From Heracleum sosnowskyi (taxonomy: Eukaryota; Streptophyta; Magnoliopsida; Apiales; Apiaceae), in NCBI GenBank assembly GCA_030848705.1, contig CM061243.1, positions 119,684,674 to 119,748,673 on the forward strand: a stretch of DNA of 64,000 bases, given 5' to 3'. The notes under the pieces are model-generated. The model was given only the letters and a program-made list of their open reading frames with translations, was not told the origin of the DNA and did not search any database. Shown piece by piece: positions 40,957-51,788 of the stretch; position 1 is the stretch's first letter, and each line of letters begins with the position of its first letter. A program made the position numbers and the translations under genes.

Positions 40957-43508
40957 GGCTTGTCTCCATTTATTTCCTTAGCGGCATCTTCAAAAGCAAC
41001 CGGATCCGCATTTGCATATAAGGCAAAATCAACAAATTCATCTTCCAAAATTCTTCTTGTTTCTCCATAAAGATCCGCCATTGATCTTGTCTTTCTTGGT
41101 GGTGACTCGGAACTTGAAGATGATGATGATGAGTTTGGTGGAGAATTAGATGGTGGAGTAGGTGGAGTGGAGCCTTCTTCTTCAATTGGATCAAATGCAT
41201 CATCATCAAGAAAAGTACTTGAACTTTCTTTCTCATCCTTCCATTTCCATGAAGCCTCCTCGTTGAAAATTACATCACGACTAATTATGACTTTCTTTGT
41301 GATGGGATTGTACAATTTGTATGCCTTAGAAGATTCACTATAGCCAACAAAGATGCATTTTTCAGATTTATCATCAAGCTTACCTCTCTTTTCATCGGGC
41401 ACATGAGAGTAACAAATACTTCCAAAAATTCTAAAATGAGAGACACATGGCTTCTTGCGACTCCAAGATTCTTGTGGAGTCTTTCCTTGCACACTTTTAG
41501 TAGGTGCACGATTGAGAACATAACATGCACACGCAACCGCTTCGGCCCAAAACATCTTAGGCAATCCTTTTGTTTTCAACATACTTCGAACAAGCTCCAT
41601 GATTATTCGGTTCTTCCGCTCGGCTACCCCATTTTGTTGAGGGGTTGAACGAACCGTTAGTTGATGGCGAATTCCATGCTTTTTCAAAAAACCTCCAAAT
41701 TCTTCGGACATATATTCACCACCACGATCGGATCGTAGTGTCTTTAAAGAATGACCACTTTCTTTCTCCACATATGCTTTAAAATCTTTAAATGTTTCAA
41801 ATACTTGAGATTTTTCTTTGAGAAAATAAATCCACATTTTGCGACTATAATCATCAATAAAAGTGAGGAAATAACGACTACCTCCAATAGAGTTGGTGCG
41901 CATAGGTCCACATAAATCCGAATGTATCAACTCCAATGGTTTTTTAGCTCGCCATGCCTTCTCTTTCGGAAATGGATCTCGGTGATGCTTGCCAAAAACA
42001 CAATCTTCACATACTTGATCTTGCTTTTGAATATTTGGAATGCCTCTTACCATATGACCTTTACAAATCTTGGATAGAGTGCTAAAACTCAAGTGATTAA
42101 ATCGAAGATGCCAAAGCCAAGACTTGTCGTTCACAATATTAGCAAAACATGGAAGAGCCTCACTTTGAATTTTCAATGGAAACATTTTAGTTGATGTCAT
42201 CTTGACTCTTGCAACAAGAATCCCATTTTTATCTTTGATCTCACAAAAATCATCTTTAAAATTCACATGATGCCCCTTTCTTAAAAGTTGCCCAACACTT
42301 AAAAGATTATGTTTAAGATCGGGAACATAATAAACATTAGAGATATAATTTGTACCTTGCTTTGTTCGAATTGGAACATCACCACAACCTTTGACAATGA
42401 GCCTTTTGTTGTCACCCGTCTTGACTTCTCGTTGGACACTTTCGTCAAAATTCACAAAACAATTTTTCTTTCCGGTCATGTGGTTACTACAACCACTATC
42501 GATATACCAAACATCATCAATAGATTCTTCTTGAACTTCTTGAACATTACTAACAAGAAGCATACTTTCATCTTTCTCCTCAATGTCCTCATGTAGAAAA
42601 TTTGAGTCATCTTTTTCATCATTAATCCTTTTGTAACAATCCTTTTTCATATGCCCAATTTTATGACAATAATGGCATTGAAAATTAAAAGAATTACCTC
42701 TTCCTCTTCCATTGTAACCTCCACAAGCTCTTCCTCTTCCTCTTTGGAATGAGCTTGAATTTTCACTTGGCACATTTCCTCTTCCTTGTCCTCGACCACG
42801 AAATGATCCTCTTCTACCTCTTCCTCTAAAACCGCCACGATTAGTGTCTTGAACTTGAAAAGCTTGCTCGGAAGGAGAGGAATCAAATTGTTTGATGCGA
42901 AGTTCATGAGATTGGAGTGAGCCCAACAATTCTTCAAGAGAAAAAGTATTTAAATCCTTTGATTCTTCAATAGCCACAACAACATGCTCAAATTTTCGAG
43001 TCATGCTACGAAGAATTTTTTCCAAGACTCTTTTATCCGTAATATCTTCACCATTTACACGAAGTTGATTAACAATCGAAATTGTTCGATTATAATATTC
43101 CTCCACCGTTTCACTTTCCTTCATCTTGAGTGAATCAAATTCACCTCTTAGAGCTTGAAGTCTCACCATTTTTACTCTTTCTTCTCCTTTGTAGGCCTTG
43201 TTGAGGATATCCCATGCCTCCTTTGATGTTGATGCCGTTGAAATTCTCTCAAAAATTACTTCATCCACCGCTTGATAAATAAAGTAGAGAGCCTTCTTGT
43301 CCTTCTTTCGATTTTCCTTCAAAGTACTCAATTGTTGTGGTGAGAGATTGGCTTGATTCGCCGGTTCTTCATATCCACTTTCCACAATCTCCCAAAGATC
43401 TTGAGAGCCATATAAAACCTTCATTTGTATGCTCCATTGGTTGTAATTCTTTCCCGTCAAACGAGGAAGTTGAGGTTGCAACATATTGTTGTTGGAAGCC
43501 ATCTCCAA
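40947..43508 (-). CDS. gag-pol: Inner copia: gag, protease and integrase ORF (853 residues)
   Basis: Starts MEMASNNNMLQPQLPRLTG. UBN2-type Gag, then RG-rich stretch and zinc knuckle CHYCHKIGHMKKDC near residue 283, protease WYIDSGCSNHMTG near 338, integrase with zinc-finger region (HLRFNHLS to CEDCVFGKHH), GSRYFLTFIDDYSRK, TLRSDRGGEY and PQQNGVAERKNR, then a Pro/Ser-rich linker. It stops just before the RT domain. The RT continues in another frame from 40956. The domain content and length are otherwise normal. Confidence 0.93.
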   Translation of the reverse strand: MEMASNNNMLQPQLPRLTGKNYNQWSIQMKVLYGSQDLWEIVESGYEEPANQANLSPQQLSTLKENRKKDKKALYFIYQAVDEVIFERISTASTSKEAWDILNKAYKGEERVKMVRLQALRGEFDSLKMKESETVEEYYNRTISIVNQLRVNGEDITDKRVLEKILRSMTRKFEHVVVAIEESKDLNTFSLEELLGSLQSHELRIKQFDSSPSEQAFQVQDTNRGGFRGRGRRGSFRGRGQGRGNVPSENSSSFQRGRGRACGGYNGRGRGNSFNFQCHYCHKIGHMKKDCYKRINDEKDDSNFLHEDIEEKDESMLLVSNVQEVQEESIDDVWYIDSGCSNHMTGKKNCFVNFDESVQREVKTGDNKRLIVKGCGDVPIRTKQGTNYISNVYYVPDLKHNLLSVGQLLRKGHHVNFKDDFCEIKDKNGILVARVKMTSTKMFPLKIQSEALPCFANIVNDKSWLWHLRFNHLSFSTLSKICKGHMVRGIPNIQKQDQVCEDCVFGKHHRDPFPKEKAWRAKKPLELIHSDLCGPMRTNSIGGSRYFLTFIDDYSRKMWIYFLKEKSQVFETFKDFKAYVEKESGHSLKTLRSDRGGEYMSEEFGGFLKKHGIRHQLTVRSTPQQNGVAERKNRIIMELVRSMLKTKGLPKMFWAEAVACACYVLNRAPTKSVQGKTPQESWSRKKPCVSHFRIFGSICYSHVPDEKRGKLDDKSEKCIFVGYSESSKAYKLYNPITKKVIISRDVIFNEEASWKWKDEKESSSTFLDDDAFDPIEEEGSTPPTPPSNSPPNSSSSSSSSESPPRKTRSMADLYGETRRILEDEFVDFALYANADPVAFEDAAKEINGDKPWI

Positions 43509-43529
43509 ACCTTGCTCTTGATACCACTT

Positions 43530-43885
43530 TGTAGTAATTTTAAGTGTATAATGTGTTGGAGATTAAAGAGAAGAAACTTGTTCTCAATAATCCACACAAC
43601 TTACTCACACAAAATATAAAACTCACAAATGTATTTCACTCAAAAGATTTTGATAATTCTTGATTATACAAAGCTTGGAAGATTGTCCTATTTATAGGAC
43701 AAGATGGAACCTCCTAGAACACCTCTAGTACATGCACCTTATTTAATATGTAACTCCCTAAGTACATGAACCATCTTGAAATACAAAAGGTCTTGAACTT
43801 CAAAAGTCTATTCTAGATACTTTCAAGAACATTCTAGATAATAAAAATAATAATCCAAAGTTTAGATTACATTATTATTTTAACA
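43530..43885 (-). repeat. 5' LTR of the inner copia element
   Basis: Same 356-bp sequence as the copy at 39113. The primer binding site follows at about 43515-43527 on minus. Confidence 0.9.
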
Positions 43886-43890
43886 TGTGG

Positions 43891-46800
43891 TTCTCGCGGT
43901 GCAGACATATATTGACTGAGATGTTGCACACAAAACGCCAGGTCTGGTCGGGTGTTAGTAAGAAAGTTTAACTTGCCCACTAGCTGGCGATAAGCAGAGG
44001 CATCTGATAGTAAGGTACCTTGATCAGAAGACAGTTTAGTAGTGAGATCCAAAGGGGTGACGACAGGTGAAGAGTCTTCACTGTGAAAATCTTGAAGAAG
44101 ATCCAAAGTAAACTTTCGTTGGGAAACTACCATACCATTAGGAACCTCAGTAAATTCCAGGCCCAAAAAATATCGTAACTTGCCCAAATCCTTGATTTTA
44201 AAAACAGAATCCAGATAAGATTTGATGCTGTCAATTTCTATGTTATGATTTCCCACAACCAAGATATCATCAACGTACACTGCTAAGTATACAACCAAAT
44301 CATTTTGTTTCTTGTAAAATAGGGAAGAGTCATTCTGAGAAACAGTATACCCTTGTGATATCAATGAAGTTTTTAGCTTGGTGTGCCATTGACGAGAAGC
44401 ATGTCGAAGTCCATACAATGATTTTTCTAATTTGCAAACCAGAGAGGGATCAGACAAAAGTAAACCTGCAGGAGGTGCCATATAAACGTCTTCATACAAA
44501 TCGCCATGAAGAAAGGCGTTGTTAACATCCAAATGAAACAATCCCCATCCCTTTTTTACTGCAGTGGCAATAAGAGCACGAATCGTTGTCATTTTTACAA
44601 CGGGAGAGAATGTCTCAGTAAAGTCCACACCCTCTATTTGAGTATACCCACGAACTACAAGACGAGCTTTATATCGCTCAATTGTCCCATCAGAATTGTG
44701 TTTTACCTTAAAAACCCATTTACTCGAGATAGGTTTCTTACCATGTGGTAGTGGAACTAGTGACCATGTTCGATTGGCCTCTAAGGCCGAGAATTCATCT
44801 GAAATAGCCTTTTGCCATTCAGGATATTTCATAGCCTCGTTATAAGATGAAGGATTAGAAGGAGGAGCATCATAAGAGGAAATAGTAGGTGAAGTAGAAC
44901 ATGAAGCTACGAAGGAATTCGTAACTAAATTACAGAAGGATGTAACAGTACAACAACAAGCAGATGTACAAGCATTAGAGGTGTAAGGATGAACATAATC
45001 TGTTAAGTAGGAAGGCATTTTAGTTGCTCTTGTGGATTTTCGAACAGGATTAGCTGGAGTTGGTGAGAGTGAATCAGAAATGAAGTCTGAAACTTGTGTA
45101 TCAGAAGATGCAGAAGGATTAGTAGTGCTTGTATTTTGACTAGTATCATTAGGAAAGTTAACAGGAATAGTATCTATATAAACTGACAGATCAGGTAAAG
45201 GAAGAGGAATGAAATCCATAGAAGATGATTTAACTAACGGAAAGACTGATTCATGAAATTTAACATCCCTTGATATAAGTATAGAACGGTCAACAAGACT
45301 CAAGAATTTATAGGCTTTCTTGCCAAACGGGTATCCTAAAAAAATGCAGGGTAATGCACGAGGAGAAAACTTGTCACGATGGACCTTAGTAGTGGAAATA
45401 TAAGATAGACATCCAAATGGTTTAAAGTGTGAGTAAGAAGGTTTACACCCAAACAGCAATTCATAGGGTGAACAACCTTTGAGAATTTTTGATGGAAAAC
45501 GATTGATCAGATATGTTGCTGTCAACACACAATCACCCCAAAACTGTTTAGGCAAATTTGACTGGAAAAGCAAAGCACGGGCTGTTTCAAGTAGGTGTTT
45601 ATGTTTCCGTTCAACCACCCCGTTTTGCTGTGGGGTGTGAGCACATGAAGTTTGATGAATTATGCCATTGGAAAGGAAGAATGCAGTGGCAGATTTGCTG
45701 AGCCCTAATTCTAGTGCATTATCAGTACGGATAGTTTGAATTTTGCTATTAAACTGTGTTTGTACAAAAGCAACAAAGTGTTTGAGGAAATCAAAAGCAT
45801 TGCTTTTGCAACTTAAAAGATGTGTCCAAGTTGTACGAGTGAAGTCGTCAACAATAGTAAGAAAATATTTGTACTTGTTATACGTTTGAACAGAATAAGG
45901 ACCCCAAAGATCAACGTGAATGAGTTGAAATGGAATAGTGCTATGTATTACACTGCGAGGAAATGGAAGCCTATGTTGTCTAGCTCGAGCACATATATCA
46001 CAAGCTGTCAATACAGAAACACTGTCTTTATCAATATTACATATAGATTTGAGTTTTGACATAGGTAGATGTCCTAGTCTAGAATGCCAGAGTACTGCTG
46101 CAATGTTGTCATTGTTTGAAGGAAAAGAAACAGCATTGGACTGGGAATTATTCTCATCAGGTGACAGGGAATGAATCTCAACAGGCAATGAAGAATGATG
46201 CAGAAGATAAAGGCCCCTCTGAGAATCACCAAGAACCACTGGCTTCCTCAGAGAATGGCCCTGCAAATAACATGCATCAGATGTAAAGAGTACATTGCAA
46301 TCAAGATGTTTAGTCAATTTGCTGATAGAAAGAAGATTATATTTAAAATGCGGAACATAAAGGACATCTTTGAGAATAATGTCTTGAGTTAAGGGAACAG
46401 AACCAATAAGAGTAATAGGGAGAATTTCTCCATTAGGTAAAGAAATATTGATTGGTTTAGATAGTGAAGTCAAATTGGTAAACATGTGTTTGTGTGAGCA
46501 CATATGATCACTGGCACCACTGTCCAGGATCCAACTAATCATAGAATTAGTAAAACAGGCAACAGATGTGAGAAGGGATGTATTACCAGCTAGATTAGCA
46601 GCAAAATTGACAGAAGATTCTGAAGTCTGAGTTGACTGAAGCAAGGAAATAATCTGTGAACAAATGTCTGGACTAAGAGTATTAGCAGAAGATCCAGTAG
46701 AATGAGTAGCCATAGCTTGTGAAGGACCAGATTGATTATTACTAGAATTGCCAGCGACATCAGAAATTTCAACCTGAGCAGCTACCCTTCTTGGCTTAGT

Positions 46801-47745
46801 AAACTTAAAATCTGCAGGAAATCCATGCAATTTGAAACACTTATCCACAACATGCCCCATCTTTTTACAGTAATTGCATTGAAGTTTCCTGGTATCATAA
46901 CCAGACTTCTTGCTTGTACCATATGAGGAACCAGTGTTACTAGCAGAACTACCATAATTTCCAGAATTAGGTCTTGCAGAATGGACAGCCAGAGAAGCAG
47001 AATCAGGTAAAAATGAACTAGTAGTGTGTATCTCTCTTTGAGTTTCCTCTTGCAATAAAAGACTGTATACTTGGCCAATGGTAGGGAGAGGAGACTTCAT
47101 CAATATTGAACCTCTCATGACATTGAAAGAATCATTCAAGCCCATAAGAAACTGTATAATCCTTTGGTCTTGTTGAAACTTCGAAAGCTTGAGAGAGGCA
47201 CCACAAGTACAGCCACAAGAACAAACAGGAATCATACAAAGAGCATCAATATCATCCCATAACATCTTCAATTTTGTGAAATAATCAGCAACATTAGAGT
47301 TGCCCTGGGAGATTTCTGCAAGATCCTTATGTAAGCCAAACATCTATGCACCATTAGACACTCCATATCTCTCTTCCAGTTCTAACCACATCTCATGAGC
47401 AGTCGTCGAGTAAATCACACTATGACCAATACTTTTAGACAAAGCACCAAGTATCCAGGAAATCACCATATCGTTACAACGGGACCAGCTTTTGAAATTA
47501 ACAGCAGTTGAAACAGGTTTAGGTATAGTACCATCAACAAATCCTAATTTGTTTCGAGCAGAAAGAGCTATAGACATAGATCTTTTCCAGTTACTAAATC
47601 CAGAACCATCAAAAGGATCGCTAACTAACTTCATTCCTGGATTATCAGAGGATTGAAGATAAAACGGATTATCTTGATTAAACTGATTCTCGTGATGTGT
47701 TTGATTTTGATGATCATTAGATGACTCAGCCATTGTTATCGACAA
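43891..47745 (-). pseudogene. gag-pol: Outer copia polyprotein, gag to RT, with an in-frame stop
   Basis: Begins MSITMAESSNDHQNQTHHEN. Gag includes DPFDGSGFSNWKRSMSIALS; after ERYGVSNGA an in-frame TAG (47344-47346) precedes MFGLHKDLAEISQ, so gag is interrupted while the frame continues. Then zinc knuckle CNYCKKMGHVVDKC, protease WILDSGASDHMCS, integrase (HSRLGHLPMSKL; IVDDFTRTTWTHL; PQQNGVVERKHKH) and RT (KARLVVRGYTQIEGVDF; YVDDILVVG). The frame is broken at 43885 by the inner element, just before the RNase H part found at 38535-39107. Confidence 0.9.
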
Positions 47746-48000
47746 GAAGAAAACAATCGCAAACTACGATAGTGAATACAAATTGAACCAAAGAAACACA
47801 GAAATCACAGGCGACACAAAAGAGAGATACGAAAGATCGAGAGAGATCAGTCAAAGTGATTTAAGTATTCAAAGAGACTTTATGAGATTACCGGAAAGAG
47901 ATTTGAGAAGATTACCGGAAAAGATGAATGAAACACGAAGAAACTAAAAACACGAATGATAATACTGATGAACAAGCGCCATTGAAGCAGATCGAACCAT

Positions 48001-48012
48001 GCTCTGATACCA
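48001..48012 (-). other. Primer binding site of the outer copia element
   Basis: TGGTATCAGAGC on minus directly after the 5' LTR, complementary to the 3' end of plant initiator tRNA-Met, the usual copia primer. Confidence 0.85.
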
Positions 48013-48251
48013 TGTGAAACTGGATAGAAGAAGAAGAAGAAAATATCTATTGATTGTATTCTGTTACAAGTCTTGATTGATTCATCAATGAGATTACAAT
48101 GGACTTATATACAAGCTAGAGTAGAACTACAATAGGAGAGTTTGTTACAACAGAAAGTTTGTTACAATCACTAACTAACTAGCTTAACTAACTCTATGAA
48201 TATGCAGTTGTATATACAGTAAGTATAACTTAAGTAATATCAAGCCCAACA
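48013..48251 (-). repeat. 5' LTR of the outer copia element
   Basis: 239 bp, near-identical to 38296-38534. The target duplication AGTGG follows at 48252. Confidence 0.9.
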
Positions 48252-48583
48252 AGTGGAGAAATCCATGCTGCATCCAAGGACCGAGCATCAAGACAGGCTC
48301 CACTGTAACTTCCGTAACAGTTTACGATGTTAAGCTTCATCCCCGAACCCACCTTGCGTCTGCGAGAGAGCAATAGAGTTGCACATTTATAGGCACGATG
48401 ATGACAAATCTTGCCAAGAATACCATAAGGGCACATTTCAAAATCAGCATATTTCAGCATCTCATCATTCCTATGAAACACTAGCTTTGATTTCCTCAAA
48501 AATTTATCAAACTTATCAGCATCATCCTTCTCAATGATCATCCTAATCGGACACAACTCTTCTGATGGAAAAGAACTCCAATC
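48252..48583 (-). pseudogene. Ankyrin-repeat family gene C, 5' part of exon 3
   Basis: Encodes DWSSFPSEELCPIRMIIEKD, DEMLKYADFEMCPYGILGK and NIVNCYGSY, nearly the same as gene B exon 3. After GSY, twenty residues of the ankyrin helix present in B are missing in frame. The exon then reads LDARSLDAAWISP and is cut by the outer copia element; the remaining bases of the exon are at 38267-38295. To the right, similarity to intron 2 of gene B continues to about 48830; exons 1-2 are not found. Confidence 0.82.
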
Positions 48584-49375
48584 CTTTAATTGGTTATTAC
48601 AAACCAAAAACAAGACAAGGTTTAAGGTCAACATATACATGGTAAAATCGGTGTCTAACATATAAGGAAAATAAAAACAGAAAAACACATGAATGGCTTA
48701 CGACTTTTATGCACACACATGTCACAGCAAAATAAATACAGCAACAGCATACTACAAAAAAATTGCAAACTAATAAGCCCTCTTTAGTTTCGGAACTTTT
48801 ACTCCGGAAGCCAACCCCTCTTATACTAATGTGGGTCGTTTAGTTATTTTTAAGGTTTTGTAAGAGCATCACCTCCCATTCTTATTTCTTTTTCAATAAT
48901 CTCGAACCCTTGGCTAAAATGTGCAAGCTGGCAGTGTACAGAAACAATTATAGCCAACATCTCACTCCAACCACCAGTTCCCCTTGTCTAAATTAATAGT
49001 CATTTGTTGGCTAAATATGGCCAAGCACTACAGATCTCTAGCACAATCCATATCAGCTTATTTCTCTTCTCTGCCTCTTGCATCTTCTTTTTCTCTTTTT
49101 TTTAATCAAATTAATTGTTTTAAAGTTAGTTATAATCTAGTTTATCATAATTTAGAAATAAAAATTTAGTCATAATTTCAAATTCTAAATATATGACAAC
49201 ATTTTTAGATCAATTATTGTTAATATTAATTTATTAAAATTTAATAATTATTAAAAAAAATATTTAAAGTAATAAAACCCAATTTTCAAAATATAGCCAA
49301 TCATTATGACCAACCCCATTGGAGCACAACACCTTACAGATTCAGCAAATTTTAGCCAATCGTTATTTTAGCCAA
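48584..49375. other. Intron remnant of gene C and AT-rich spacer
   Basis: 48584-48830 matches intron 2 of gene B (GAGGGGTTGGCTT, AAAACACATGAATGGCTTA type words on the opposite strand). Beyond about 48840 the sequence is different and AT-rich. The word GAGCATCACC at 48865 and ATTGGAGCAC near 49319 hint at MITE ends, but the repeat is too weak to call. Confidence 0.4.
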
Positions 49376-51146
49376 TTGTGTATATATAAATTATTCTATG
49401 CATGATCATTATTGTTTCAAGTATATGATTGATATATATGGAGTTTTTCTTATTGATGGTATATGTAGCTATTGGGTGCTTACTTAAGTATGTTCAAGTT
49501 TTTAATTTAGAAATTAATGCGAGTATTACGAATAGCTGTCATGTTAGTTTACAATTTTTTTTGCGGGATAGAATAGATACTGGGTGTTCTAGATGAGTTT
49601 TAGAACATTGCAATCCTAAATTTTCTTCCAATTCTTCAAGATGTTACATTCTGGAGAGTAGGTTTTATTACTGATTTTGATCAAAAGCCTTCGTAAATCT
49701 TCTAATACTCTACTTAGGTCTTTCGCTTTCAATTCTTAAAACTTTCTTTCTAACTCGTTCATATCTTTTCTTGCAATTTGTTAATTTTAAGCATTCTTTT
49801 CGTTTGTTTCGCTTCCTTTCAGACTTTCAAAACATCGAATAATTCAGTGCCAAGTAATTAGCCCAAATGCAACAACTTGGGTAATCCACAAACCCACTCC
49901 AAGTTCCCAAAAGATCATGATTTGTTGGTGCAATTTGTAGTAATACTTTGTGTTATAAACTGAACTAAAGTCCCAACTATTCTCAATTTTGAGACTCGAG
50001 TGGTATAAACTCCCCCACTTAAACTCTTGACGACATCGTTAGATCTGAACGGATAGCTCATAGGTCCAAGATCATACATCTCTAGCGATTGTGAGATAAT
50101 ACTGACTAGTTTATGTCCCCACCTCTGGACCTCAGTCCATTATGAAATAATATCACCAGTCTTCATGTCTCCACCTCCGGCAACTTCACGAATCAACTGC
50201 CGATCAATTGGCCCAAATACAATAACGTGGGTAATCCACAAACTCACCATAGGTCTCCAAAAGATCATGATTGTTGGTGCACTTAGTAGTTGTACTTTGT
50301 TTTATAAACTGTACTAAAACCCCCACATTTCTCGATTTGAGACTCAGGTGTTACAATATGTTTTAATTTAATAATATTTCAATCTATTGTCAATATTAGT
50401 TGTTTATATATATATATTAAAATAATTTTCAAATACAATAATTTTTTATTATTTTACTACTAAAATTTTAAAACATAATTATGTTGAAATGACCTGGGTA
50501 TGTTTAACTTATAATAATATTAACATTCGTGAAATATTATTTGATATTATAACTTCAATTCTCATATTTTGTTGCACCAACCCGTGCAAGACACCCTTAA
50601 ATAAGAAAATAGAATATATTATAGTTAAAGTTACACAACCGAAATATTTATTTTAAACTAAAGGAAAGATAAAAATACACCACACTTAATATTGTTTTTT
50701 AAACTTAATATAAAATTTTTATAAGATTGGTAGTATATAGTTTCGTATGATATTTTAATAATTAAAAAATAAATATTATAAATATCATTTGCAAACATAC
50801 TCTAAAAAAGAATTTAATAAATAAAATGTAATAAATATTATAAATCACCTTGACTTTCACTTAAAAGTTTAAATAATAATTAATATAGGATTAAGAATGA
50901 TATTAGGTTTATGTAATGTGATTTTTCACTCAAAACCAAAATGAGTCATGTAGCTCAATGGTAATAAGAATGATTTCCTTAGGGAAGGTCAGAGGTTCGA
51001 TTCTGCACAAAAACATTATTTACTTTTTTTTTCTTTAGATAAGAGAGTAGTGGCATGTCATGTAATTTCAAAATATAAAAGGGTAAAATTGTAATTTCAC
51101 AGGGATTTAATTTGCTCTTTTTACCCTTGTGTTCTCCTATTATGTA
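49376..51146 (-). mobile_element. Helitron unit 1 of array (type I, 3' end truncated)
   Basis: Same sequence order as the later type I units (ATTATTCTATGCATGATCATTA to the tRNA-like segment and TTACCCTTGTGTTCTCCTA), but the terminal hairpin is missing because the left side ends in spacer at 49376. The 5' side abuts the CTAG of the next unit at 51147. Confidence 0.7.
50943..51008 (+). repeat. tRNA-like segment in Helitron unit 1
   Basis: A-box-like TAGCTCAATGGT, then GGTTCGATTC (B box) about 38 bases later. Not a full tRNA: no matching acceptor stem was seen. Confidence 0.55.
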
Positions 51147-51788
51147 CTAGCATAAAAGCCCGTGCGAGGCACGGGCCGCTAGCTTAAATTGTGTATATAA
51201 ATTATTCTATGCATGATCATTATCGTTTCAAGTATATGATTGATATATAATAGATATATATTGATTGTATATAGAATTTGTAATCTAATAGTATATATAA
51301 TCTGAGCAAATATATACTTATTGCAAATAAACATGATTTACAATATAAAAATATTAATATAATTCTTTTTCCAATTGACCAATTTTAATTTATAACATTT
51401 TGTATATCTATTTTGCATGAGTTTTTCTCTAATATGGTCAAATATATAATTTTAAGGCACTTGTGAAAATAGATTATCTACCTTACCAAGTAGATTACAA
51501 GAAGAGACCAAAATAGAATATAACATATTGAGTATTTGCAGATATTAATAAAGAGTTTTATGATATAGCCAAAGTTGATGTCTAGCATAGTGGTTAGAAG
51601 TGTCCTCTCTAATTTAGAGGTTAAGGGTTCGACTCTCAATAGAAACAACTTTTTTATCATTAATATAATAAGCAGGGGTAATTTGGTAATTTTACATTGA
51701 TTAAATTGTCTCAAGCAACCCCCTAGTTGCTCTATTATATATATATATATATATATAATAACTAGTTGCTCTATTATATATATAATAA
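51147..51788 (-). mobile_element. Helitron unit 2 (type II, 0.64 kb)
   Basis: The 3' end at 51147 is CTAG, next to the hairpin GCCCGTGCCTCGCACGGGC (minus). The 5' side is the TATATATAATAGAGCAAC type. A short duplication of the 5' end (AACTAGTTGCTCTATTA twice) lies at 51718-51788. It shares its first about 100 bp at the 3' end with type I but has a different interior. Confidence 0.75.
51577..51640 (+). repeat. Second tRNA-like segment, type II Helitron
   Basis: TAGCATAGTGGTTAGAAG (A-box-like) and GGTTCGACTC (B box), about 34 bases apart. It differs from the type I segment in sequence but is in a similar place, about 150 bp from the 5' terminus. Confidence 0.5.

Larger units (their letters stand above)
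39113..43885 (-). mobile_element. Ty1/copia retrotransposon (inner), nested in the pol gene of the outer one
   Basis: 4773 bp with 356-bp LTRs at 39113-39468 and 43530-43885, flanked by TGTGG (39108-39112 and 43886-43890). A primer-binding-site-like TGGTATCAAGAGC lies next to the right LTR, and a polypurine tract (AAGGGGGGC) next to the left LTR, so it reads on minus. I saw no difference between its LTRs, implying very recent insertion. Two overlapping ORFs together cover gag to RNase H. Confidence 0.95.
38296..48251 (-). mobile_element. Ty1/copia retrotransposon (outer), inserted in exon 3 of ankyrin gene C
   Basis: LTRs of 239 bp at 38296-38534 and 48013-48251 (minus-strand ends TGTTGGGC and TTTCACA). 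Perfect 5-bp duplication AGTGG at 38291-38295 and 48252-48256. The primer binding site TGGTATCAGAGC (initiator tRNA-Met type) lies next to the right LTR at 48001-48012, so the element reads on minus. A polypurine tract (TTGAGGGGGGG) adjoins the left LTR. I noticed a single LTR difference (CAGTATGTAT versus CAGTAAGTAT). Without the nested element it is about 5.2 kb. Inactive: one internal stop and the nested insertion. Confidence 0.93.
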
